Shown here piece by piece: positions 1 to 4,584 of a DNA stretch of 8,769 nt (the stretch's first letter is position 1; every line of letters starts with the position of its first letter). Location of the stretch: positions 1 to 8,769 of the forward strand of contig JAFDAE010000077.1 of the NCBI GenBank assembly GCA_019314005.1. The letters are read 5' to 3'. The notes beneath the pieces were generated by a model. The model saw only the letters and a list, made by a program, of their open reading frames with translations, did no database searches and was not told the DNA's origin. The DNA is from Deltaproteobacteria bacterium (lineage in GTDB: Bacteria > Desulfobacterota > Desulfobacteria > C00003060 > C00003106). The position numbers and the translations under genes are program-made.

Positions 1-4
1 GCAC

Positions 5-42
5 GGGCTTGGGGCTGCAGGCTGCAAGCTTCAGGCTACAGG
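5..42. repeat. GC-rich short-word repeat at the window edge
   Basis: GGCT recurs with small changes (GGCTTGGGGCT, GGCTGCAAGCTT, AGGCTACAGG). No open frame with protein-like character covers it. Read on the minus strand it contains AGCTTGCA, a word that also occurs in the repeat at 603-638, so the two may be variants of one intergenic repeat family. The left edge of the window cuts off its context. Confidence 0.45.
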
Positions 43-83
43 TTTTGGGCGCGGAGTTTCAGGGGGAGAGAAGAAAGCCGCAG

Positions 84-139
84 TAAAATCAAAAACCAAA
101 TATCAAAAATCAAAAACACAAATATAAAATGTAAAAATT
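84..139. repeat. A-rich permuted-word repeat
   Basis: The stretch is built from variations of AAAATCAAAAA, CCAAATATC and AAAAATCAAAAAC, followed by AAATATAAAATG. It is non-coding and far poorer in G+C than the genes. It looks like simple intergenic repeat DNA generated by copying short words. I see no promoter with good -35/-10 spacing that leads to a gene. Confidence 0.5.
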
Positions 140-143
140 GTGG

Positions 144-253
144 AAAATGGGGACATCTCCCATTTTTTAAATAAAAAAGAAAGCAAGAAAATAAAATCTA
201 AATATTTTTCTTAACAAAATGGGTGACGTCCCTATTTTTAGTCCCTATTTTTA
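144..253. repeat. GGGAC/GTCCC dyads with a 13-bp tandem duplication
   Basis: AAAATGGG at 144-151 pairs with CCCATTTT at 159-166 around a 7-nt loop. A second AAAATGGG lies at 216-223 and is answered by CCCTATTTTT at 230-239. The 13-mer GTCCCTATTTTTA occurs twice head to tail, at 228-240 and 241-253, without mismatch. From memory, similar GGGGAC/GTCCC-ATTTTT sequences flank REP-associated Y1 transposases in many bacteria. No transposase gene is present here, so this may be an orphan end or a non-autonomous remnant. Confidence 0.5.
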
Positions 254-276
254 CAAGTGATTGCCCAATACGAAAT

Positions 277-355
277 GTAGGGGCGGACCCCTGTGTCCGC
301 CCTTCTGGTCGGAATGTTTCGCACTCCGCCATGGAAAATCGGGGGCGGAGCCGCA
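277..355. repeat. GC-rich hairpin element (GGGCGGAC stem)
   Basis: GGGCGGAC at 281-288 pairs perfectly with GTCCGCCC at 295-302 around the loop CCCTGT, and the stem can extend by G-T and A-T pairs. Further on, CTCCGCC at 324-330 is inverted as GGCGGAG at 344-350. The composition is much richer in G+C than the A-rich repeats to its left. The hairpin type is a familiar dispersed intergenic repeat in bacterial genomes (recalled, not searched). There is no T-run after it, so it is not a classical terminator. Confidence 0.55.
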
Positions 356-401
356 AATTTCCCTTTACTTTTGAATTTTTCCTTGCTAATCTTTAACTTG
401 C

Positions 402-478
402 GCGCCTGTAGCTCAGTTGGATAGAGCAACTGGCTTCGAACCAGTAGGTCGCAGGTTCGAGTCCTGCCGGGCGCGCCA
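402..478 (+). tRNA. tRNA-Arg (anticodon TCG)
   Basis: This is a full cloverleaf. Acceptor strand GCGCCTG (402-408) pairs with CGGGCGC (468-474), with one T-G wobble. The D-arm stem is GCTC/GAGC, the anticodon stem ACTGG/CCAGT encloses loop CTTCGAA, and the T-arm GCAGG/CCTGC has loop TTCGAGT. The anticodon TCG at 436-438 reads CGA-type arginine codons. Discriminator G475 is followed by an encoded CCA at 476-478. It stands alone between repeat-rich spacers. I found no convincing promoter close upstream. Confidence 0.96.
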
Positions 479-503
479 AATTTCGCGAATGCAAAATTCG
501 GCA

Positions 504-592
504 AAGCATTAGACATTGGACATTAGAGCATTAACGCAAGCACCAATGTCCTAATGCGGTCCAATGTTCCAATGCTCCAATGCTCAATTAAG
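504..592. repeat. ATTAGACATTGG / CCAATGTCCTAATG inverted word repeat
   Basis: The left half is made of CATTAGACATTGG and GACATTAGAGCATTA. The right half repeats CCAATG four times (CCAATGTCC, TCCAATGTT, CCAATGCT, CCAATGCTC). CCAATGTCCTAATG at 543-556 is the reverse complement of CATTAGACATTGG at 507-519 apart from one extra base, so the unit can fold into an imperfect hairpin. It begins just downstream of the tRNA-Arg and is non-coding. Confidence 0.55.
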
Positions 593-602
593 CGACCTAC
601 GC

Positions 603-638
603 ACTTATAGCTTACAGCTTAAAGCTTATAGCTTGCAC
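603..638. repeat. AGCTTATAGCTTACAGCTT word repeat
   Basis: The 10-mer CTTATAGCTT occurs exactly at 604-613 and 625-634. Between the copies lie CAGCTTAAAGCTT variants, giving a run of AGCTT words separated by 2-4 bases. It ends just upstream of the candidate promoter of the GH130 gene. Together with 504-592 it fills the spacer between the tRNA and that promoter, so no gene is missed there. Confidence 0.5.
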
Positions 639-642
639 CATA

Positions 643-671
643 TTGCATTTTCACAAGTTTCATGCTATAAA
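643..671 (+). promoter_or_regulatory. Candidate sigma-70 promoter for the GH130 gene
   Basis: TTGCAT at 643-648 and TATAAA at 666-671 are separated by 17 bp. This predicts transcription starting near 678 and a leader of roughly 55 nt before the ATG at 732. A second A+T-rich box, TATAAT at 710-715, is less likely because it would place the start at the ribosome binding site and has no good -35 partner. Confidence 0.45.
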
Positions 672-731
672 ATAACAATGTTTATTTAAAGCGTTTAATG
701 ATATTTATATATAATATAAACGAGGTGACTC

Positions 732-1655
732 ATGGCTAACGAAACAGTCTTCAAACGATACAAAGGCAATCCAATTATTACCGCGAAAGCGGTTCCGCGG
801 GCTAACAGCATACACAACAGTGCTATAGTGCCTTTCGGGAAAGAATATGTCGGGATATTCAGGGTGGATGAGATAGATATGAATTTCACGCTGCATGTCG
901 GCAGGAGCAAGGACGGTATCCACTGGCAGATTGACCCTGACGTTATAAAGATGGAGAACGAAGATCCGTATCTTACCATAAAGCACAGGACTTATGACCC
1001 GCGGATCACAAAGATCGATGATACTTATTATGCAACATGGTGTCTCGATTCCCCGCAGGGTCCCTGTATAGGAATGGCGCGAACAGAGGATTTCGTGACT
1101 TTTAAGCAGATGGAGAACCTTATGCCGCCGGCCAATCGCAACTGTGTGCTGTTTCCCCGCAAGATCGATGGCAAATACGCCATGTTACACAGGCCAAGCG
1201 ACCGGGGGCATACCCCGTTCGGCGATATATTCTATTCCACAAGCCCCGATCTTACTCACTGGGGGTGCCACCGCTTTGTCTTCGGTACGTTAGGAAGCGG
1301 TTGGCAGTCCACGAAAGTTGGTCCGGGGCCGATACCGATCGAAACCGAAGAAGGATGGGTGCTCATTTATCACGGGGTATGGACCAGCTGTAACGGTTAT
1401 CTTTACTATGCGGGCGGCGCGATACTTGACCGGGATAATCCGTGGAAGGTGCTTTACCGTACCCGGGATTACCTGCTTGCGCCCACTGAGCCGTATGAGC
1501 GTGTCGGTGACGTGCCGAATGTTGTTTTTCCGAGCTCAGCTGTAGTGGAGAACGGTATTGTGCGGATGTATTACGGGTGCGCCGATACATGCATTTCGAT
1601 GGCCGAGGCCAGACTTGATGATATAGTCGAGTTTATAAAGGCCCGCAGCTTTTAG
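732..1655 (+). CDS. GH130-family beta-mannoside phosphorylase-like protein
   Basis: This 307-residue protein belongs to the glycoside hydrolase family 130 five-bladed beta-propeller group. Members usually cleave beta-mannosides with phosphate, releasing mannose 1-phosphate. The start has GAGGTGA at 722-728 in front of it. Diagnostic blocks are RTYDPRIT, whose Asp89 is the expected general acid; the R143/HR154 region; TKVGPGPIP with Lys195; IYHGV with His214; and the C-terminal VPNVVFPS and YYGCADT motifs. The Lys-to-His spacing of 19 matches what I recall for phosphate-binding residues of GH130 phosphorylases, favouring a phosphorylase over the hydrolytic subgroup. The length is normal for the family and no signal peptide is seen, so it should act in the cytoplasm. 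It is flanked by tRNA genes and appears monocistronic. The exact substrate (mannosylglucose, mannobiose, mannan oligosaccharide or N-glycan core) cannot be read from sequence alone. Confidence 0.9.
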   Translation: MANETVFKRYKGNPIITAKAVPRANSIHNSAIVPFGKEYVGIFRVDEIDMNFTLHVGRSKDGIHWQIDPDVIKMENEDPYLTIKHRTYDPRITKIDDTYYATWCLDSPQGPCIGMARTEDFVTFKQMENLMPPANRNCVLFPRKIDGKYAMLHRPSDRGHTPFGDIFYSTSPDLTHWGCHRFVFGTLGSGWQSTKVGPGPIPIETEEGWVLIYHGVWTSCNGYLYYAGGAILDRDNPWKVLYRTRDYLLAPTEPYERVGDVPNVVFPSSAVVENGIVRMYYGCADTCISMAEARLDDIVEFIKARSF

Positions 1656-1772
1656 GTCGACTGATACGTATGAACGCCAAAGGATCTCATGAATGATCAT
1701 TCGGTAAGTTCGTGGATTTACGCTTTTTATTTATGGGGAAGTATTATTTTTAAGAATTATATATAAACATAC
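1656..1772. other. Spacer between the GH130 gene and the tRNA-Lys promoter
   Basis: No protein-like frame is present. The only structure I see is the perfect 12-base palindrome GAATGATCATTC at 1691-1702. There is no hairpin followed by a T-run, so I cannot place a factor-independent terminator for the GH130 gene. The stretch from about 1725 onward becomes A+T-rich, leading into the promoter. Confidence 0.4.
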
Positions 1773-1802
1773 TTGAAATATTTTCAGAAACTGTGTTATA
1801 AT
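1773..1802 (+). promoter_or_regulatory. Sigma-70 promoter for the tRNA-Lys / tRNA-Gly pair
   Basis: TTGAAA at 1773-1778 and a perfect TATAAT at 1797-1802 are 18 bp apart, with A+T-rich DNA upstream that could serve as an UP element. The predicted start is near 1809, only about 10 bases before the mature tRNA end at 1819. This is the best promoter match in the window, which fits a stable-RNA gene. Confidence 0.65.
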
Positions 1803-1818
1803 ACGCACCGAAAACGGT

Positions 1819-1894
1819 GCCCGCATAGCTCAATTGGTAGAGCAGCGGACTCTTAATCCGTTGGTTCAAGGTTCAAGTCCTTGTGCGGGTACCA
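1819..1894 (+). tRNA. tRNA-Lys (anticodon CTT)
   Basis: Acceptor GCCCGCA (1819-1825) pairs with TGCGGGT. D-stem GCTC/GAGC, anticodon stem GCGGA/TCCGT with loop CTCTTAA, and T-arm CAAGG/CCTTG with loop TTCAAGT complete the cloverleaf. The anticodon CTT at 1852-1854 reads AAG. Discriminator A1891 and encoded CCA 1892-1894 follow. The first acceptor pair is G-T. The first two bases also belong to an upstream 6-bp hairpin (1805-1820). A strong promoter lies directly upstream. Confidence 0.96.
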
Positions 1895-1910
1895 TATAAG
1901 TTATATTTTA

Positions 1911-1979
1911 TGGTTACGGAATTTCAATAAATTCCGTAACCACTGAAAATCGTTTGAAAGTTATCGCGGAGCGATTTTC
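1911..1979 (+). other. Two stem-loops between tRNA-Lys and tRNA-Gly
   Basis: A perfect 14-bp stem is formed by 1911-1924 (TGGTTACGGAATTT) and 1929-1942 (AAATTCCGTAACCA) with the 4-nt loop CAAT. It is followed by GAAAATCG at 1945-1952, which is inverted as CGATTTTC at 1972-1979 around a 19-nt loop. Neither stem is followed by a clear T-run, although CGATTTTCTT gives a weak one. Possible roles are attenuation between the tRNAs, an RNA processing signal, or simply a palindromic repeat. Confidence 0.6.
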
Positions 1980-2013
1980 TTGCAATATAGCCGATTGATT
2001 CAGGAATAATAGA

Positions 2014-2089
2014 GCGGGTGTAGCTCAGTTGGTAGAGCATCACGTTGCCAACGTGATTGTCGTCGGTTCGAGCCCGATCACCCGCTCCA
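2014..2089 (+). tRNA. tRNA-Gly (anticodon GCC)
   Basis: Acceptor GCGGGTG (2014-2020) pairs perfectly with CACCCGC (2079-2085). The D-stem is GCTC/GAGC, the anticodon stem TCACG/CGTGA encloses loop TTGCCAA, and the T-arm GTCGG/CCGAT has loop TTCGAGC. Anticodon GCC at 2047-2049 reads GGC and GGT. Discriminator T2086 is followed by an encoded CCA at 2087-2089. A CTTTTTTAT tract follows at 2091-2099. It has no promoter of its own that I can see and is probably co-transcribed with tRNA-Lys. Protein-like frames reading through it on either strand are artefacts. Confidence 0.96.
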
Positions 2090-2267
2090 TCTTTTTTATC
2101 CTTCAAAGTGTTAATGGTGGTAGGGCTTCAAAGAAAAAGGTCCTACGTAGCCGCAGGTATATTACTTGTCAGGGCGAAGTAGACCATCCCTTATACAATA
2201 ATTGTCCTATTTTCGGTGTTTTCCCGCAACTGTTCGGGGTAGAAACAAAAACAGGGCGAACAGAGAA

Positions 2268-2274
2268 AAGGAGA
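2268..2274 (+). promoter_or_regulatory. Ribosome binding site fixing the ptsN-like start
   Basis: AAGGAGA lies 3 nt before the ATG at 2278. The open frame extends upstream as far as the tRNA-Gly, so this site is what places the true start at 2278. The protein from this ATG begins MKIVELL, as expected for IIA proteins of this family. Confidence 0.75.
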
Positions 2275-2277
2275 AAG

Positions 2278-2751
2278 ATGAAGATTGTAGAGTTGTTGAA
2301 CAAGAAAGCGTTATCCATAGATCTTGAATCCCAGAATAAGGATGAAGTGCTTTCAGAACTTGTGGATCTGACGGTTTCTTCTGAAAGCGTCAAGAATCCG
2401 GAAAAAAATGAGGTATTAAAAAAGTTGAAAGAAAGAGAGATTTTAGGTTCCACCGGGATAGGAAAAGGTGTAGCTATACCACATGCCAAATGCCCTAAGG
2501 TAAAGAAAATGACAGCTGCTTTCGGGATCTCAAAAAATGGCATAGAGTTCAGTTCCCTGGATGGAGAACTTACTTACATATTCTTCCTTTTGATCGCTCC
2601 CGGTGAAACCCCGGGTCCGCATCTGAAAACATTAGCCAAGATATCACGTTTACTGGATGACAGATTCGTGCGGGAAAGGTTGCGGTCGGCTGGAAGTACG
2701 CAGGATATCCTGAAGATAATCGGGGAAGAGGAACAGAAAAATAGCCAGTAA
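2278..2751 (+). CDS. ptsN: PTS IIA protein, fructose/nitrogen-regulatory (PtsN-like) type
   Basis: This 157-residue cytoplasmic protein is a single PTS EIIA type-2 domain. It would accept a phosphate from HPr on a histidine and pass it to a IIB partner or act as a regulator. The active site is in GKGVAIPHAKCP, with His69 as the phosphorylated residue. GSTGIGKG before it and the LLIAPGETPGPHLKTLAKISRLL block after it are characteristic. No IIB or IIC domain is attached or encoded nearby, which favours a regulatory role of the PtsN kind over sugar uptake. It heads a group running to yvcK, HPr and enzyme I. The symbol is assigned by family, and a fructose-specific IIA remains possible. The spacer 2090-2277 in front has no convincing promoter. 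Confidence 0.88.
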   Translation: MKIVELLNKKALSIDLESQNKDEVLSELVDLTVSSESVKNPEKNEVLKKLKEREILGSTGIGKGVAIPHAKCPKVKKMTAAFGISKNGIEFSSLDGELTYIFFLLIAPGETPGPHLKTLAKISRLLDDRFVRERLRSAGSTQDILKIIGEEEQKNSQ

Positions 2752-2829
2752 TAAACCACAAAGGCCACAGAGGAGGAAAAAATATTTCTCTGTGCTCTCC
2801 AAGATATAAAAGAAGTTCTCTGTGGTTAA
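2752..2829. repeat. ACCACA/CTCTGTGGTT intergenic repeat
   Basis: AACCACA at 2754-2760 is inverted as TGTGGTT at 2821-2827, and CCACAGAG at 2765-2772 as CTCTGTGG at 2818-2825. CACAGAG can alternatively pair with CTCTGTG at 2788-2794. TTCTCTGTG occurs directly at 2786-2794 and 2816-2824. This word set (CCACAGAG, CTCTGTGG) is, from memory, a common intergenic repeat type in diverse bacterial genomes. It separates ptsN from yvcK and could form competing hairpins in the transcript. Confidence 0.6.
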
Positions 2830-2852
2830 TTACTAACAGCGTCGGGAACGAT

Positions 2853-4097
2853 ATGAAGAGATTAAAGTGGTTGTATCCGGGGATGTTCATAAAAAGGTGG
2901 ATATCGCTTTCCGTTTTCGGTATCCTTATGATCTCCATGGGTTTTGTGATAGTTATTTTCGAGCGCAGCCCCGAGAACAAAGCCATCGCGGGATTCATCA
3001 TTATCCTGGGTATGTTATGCGTAATTTTCGCCGTAAAAAGGATCCTGAAATCTTTCATGACCGTATTTATGCCGGAGGGCGCGGGAAACGCGTTGGTAGA
3101 GAAAATATACGAGAAGCGTATTCTGGAGAGGGGACCGAAGATAGTTGTAATTGGCGGAGGGACGGGGCTTTCCACTCTTTTAGCGGGTTTAAAACACAAG
3201 ACCAGTAATATTACGGCGATAGTTACGGTGGCGGATGACGGAGGATCATCCGGCCGGTTGCGCGAAGAATTCGATGTATTGCCCCCGGGAGACATAAGGA
3301 ACTGTCTGGTAGCGTTGTCAGATTCGGAAGATCTCCTGGGAGCGCTTTTTCAGTTCCGTTTCAAGGAAGGCAGGGAATTACAGGGGCATAATTTCGGCAA
3401 TCTTTTTATCACGGCTCTTACCAAGGTCACGGGAGATTTTGCCAAGGCTATAAGGGAATCGAGCAAAGTTCTCGCGATAAGGGGAAACGTGTATCCCGCC
3501 ACACTTCAGAAGGTCAAACTGGTGGTGCGGCGCGAGGATGGGAGAGAAACGGTGGGGGAGAGCCGTATACGTGAAGAAAAGGGAGTTCCGATCGACCGTC
3601 TTTATCTGGTCCCCGCTGATTGTACCGAAAGTCAGGAATCGGTCGAGGCCATAAGGCAGGCGGACGTGATCATAATGGGGCCGGGCAGCCTGTATACCAG
3701 CGTGATGCCGAACCTTCTTATAAAAGGCATACAGACGGGAATCATCAAATCCAGCGCAGCGAAGATCTATATATGTAATGTTATGACCGAAGCGGGGGAA
3801 ACTGATGATTATTCGGTCAGTGACCATGTCAGAGCCATTGTAAAACACACACATCCGGGCATAGTAGACTATTGTATAGCGAATGTCACGTGTATTCCGA
3901 AAGATCTTTATGAAAAATACAAGGATGAGAATAAATTCCCGGTAAAACTGGATGACAAGGATGAGAAGTGGCTCAAAAGGGAGAAAGTGACGCTGGTCAA
4001 AGCGCATATTGCCAGTATGAAAGAGTTTGTCAGGCATGATTCCGACGAGCTTTGCAATGCGATCATGGATATCCTGAGCGAGGGCAGGAAAAGGTGA
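2853..4097 (+). CDS. yvcK: YvcK/GlmR-family protein with N-terminal membrane anchor
   Basis: This 414-residue protein belongs to the YvcK/CofD-like family. Bacillus YvcK (GlmR) binds UDP-GlcNAc and adjusts carbon flow into cell-wall precursors; deleting it impairs growth on gluconeogenic carbon. Key blocks are IVVIGGGTGLSTLL (residues 97-110), VADDGGSSGRLREEF (from about 126), PPGDIRNCL (144-152), GHNFGNL (178-184) and GPGSLYTSVMPNLL (276-289). Unlike the roughly 320-residue soluble Bacillus form, it starts with about 90 extra residues carrying two hydrophobic segments near 16-36 and 44-61, separated by a short polar loop. The catalytic-like domain should sit on the cytoplasmic side. Its place between a PTS IIA and HPr ties it to carbon regulation. 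The start at 2853 has only a weak GGGA-type site, but the membrane segments begin close behind it, so a later start would remove them. Confidence 0.9.
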   Translation: MKRLKWLYPGMFIKRWISLSVFGILMISMGFVIVIFERSPENKAIAGFIIILGMLCVIFAVKRILKSFMTVFMPEGAGNALVEKIYEKRILERGPKIVVIGGGTGLSTLLAGLKHKTSNITAIVTVADDGGSSGRLREEFDVLPPGDIRNCLVALSDSEDLLGALFQFRFKEGRELQGHNFGNLFITALTKVTGDFAKAIRESSKVLAIRGNVYPATLQKVKLVVRREDGRETVGESRIREEKGVPIDRLYLVPADCTESQESVEAIRQADVIIMGPGSLYTSVMPNLLIKGIQTGIIKSSAAKIYICNVMTEAGETDDYSVSDHVRAIVKHTHPGIVDYCIANVTCIPKDLYEKYKDENKFPVKLDDKDEKWLKREKVTLVKAHIASMKEFVRHDSDELCNAIMDILSEGRKR

Positions 4098-4104
4098 GGG
4101 CCCT

Positions 4105-4287
4105 GTGAATAATGCGAAATTAGCGATGGCGTTTCATTGTTACCAGCCGGTTGATAATTTCGAGCGCGAGAGCGAATCCGGGCTGAAAAAAACTTTTCAG
4201 GGTGTATCGGTGCTTAGAGGTGATGAGATCACTCCCGGTACTGATGGAACCGTGGATGATATGAATCTTACGATCGAAATAGGGTGA
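4105..4287 (+). CDS. Small orphan frame, GH57-like N-terminus, probably a gene remnant
   Basis: This 60-codon frame starts at GTG 4105, seven bases after the yvcK stop, with GTGAGGG (4094-4100) as a possible ribosome binding site. It ends at TGATGA just before the HPr start. The first 20 or so residues, KLAMAFHCYQPVDNFERE, resemble the beginning of GH57 amylases and glucanotransferases, where an HxHQPV-NF segment forms conserved motif 1. The second His of that motif is Tyr here. The rest (GLKKTFQGVSVLRGDEITPG and the acidic tail) does not continue as a recognisable GH57 domain, which normally needs 300 or more residues. I infer a truncated or internally deleted gene kept in register within the operon. 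A genuine small protein is possible. The function is unknown. Confidence 0.45.
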   Translation: MNNAKLAMAFHCYQPVDNFERESESGLKKTFQGVSVLRGDEITPGTDGTVDDMNLTIEIG

Positions 4288-4293
4288 TGATAT

Positions 4294-4569
4294 ATGGTAG
4301 TCAAAAAAGACATTGTTATAACAAATAAAACAGGTTTGCATGCCAGGCCCGCGGCGCTTTTTGTCCAGATGGCGAATAAATACGAAAGCGATATAACCAT
4401 AATAAAAGAAGATCAGAAAGTGAACGGCAAGTCGATAATGGGTATATTGATGCTGGCGGCCGAAAAAGGCGCCACAATAACAATAATAGCCGACGGAGAC
4501 GACGCGGAAACGGCCGCGGAAGAACTGGCGGATATATTATTAAATGACATTGAACCAAATACCATTTGA
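4294..4569 (+). CDS. ptsH: HPr family phosphocarrier protein
   Basis: This 91-residue protein is the size of typical HPr. It carries phosphate from enzyme I to IIA proteins. TGLHARPAALFVQMA contains the phosphorylated His16. VNGKSIMGILML carries Ser47, equivalent to the Ser46 that HPr kinase/phosphorylase modifies in Firmicutes and many other bacteria, and the surrounding residues match that recognition region. It starts six bases after the upstream TGATGA and has only a weak GGTGATG site, so translation may depend on coupling to the preceding small frame. Fifteen bases separate its stop from enzyme I. It could equally be named NPr (ptsO) given the PtsN-type IIA nearby; sequence alone does not settle this. 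Confidence 0.93.
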   Translation: MVVKKDIVITNKTGLHARPAALFVQMANKYESDITIIKEDQKVNGKSIMGILMLAAEKGATITIIADGDDAETAAEELADILLNDIEPNTI

Positions 4570-4584
4570 TAAAGGAATGTTCCC

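Noticed and set aside
84..253. CRISPR array
   Set aside because: The repeats are short, irregular and unevenly spaced, with no constant repeat of 23-40 bases, no spacers of uniform size and no cas gene.
238..516. Minus-strand 92-codon frame containing GRTRTCDLLVRSQLLYPTELQA
   Set aside because: This is the antisense translation of tRNA-Arg plus the GC-rich hairpin repeat, a well-known spurious protein pattern.
1924..2106. Minus-strand frame with AGDRARTDDNHVGNVMLYQLSYTR
   Set aside because: It is the antisense of tRNA-Gly, not a gene.
2166..2199. Promoter TTGTCA ... TATACA/TACAAT before the ptsN-like gene
   Set aside because: The spacing between the boxes is 20-22 bp, outside the usual range.
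2029..2277. Upstream extension of the ptsN-like frame, beginning MVEHHVANVIVVGSSPITRS
   Set aside because: It translates tRNA-Gly. The family start and an AAGGAGA site place the true ATG at 2278.
2570..3295. 241-codon minus-strand frame across the ptsN-yvcK junction
   Set aside because: It runs antisense through two conserved genes and the repeat between them and resembles no known protein.
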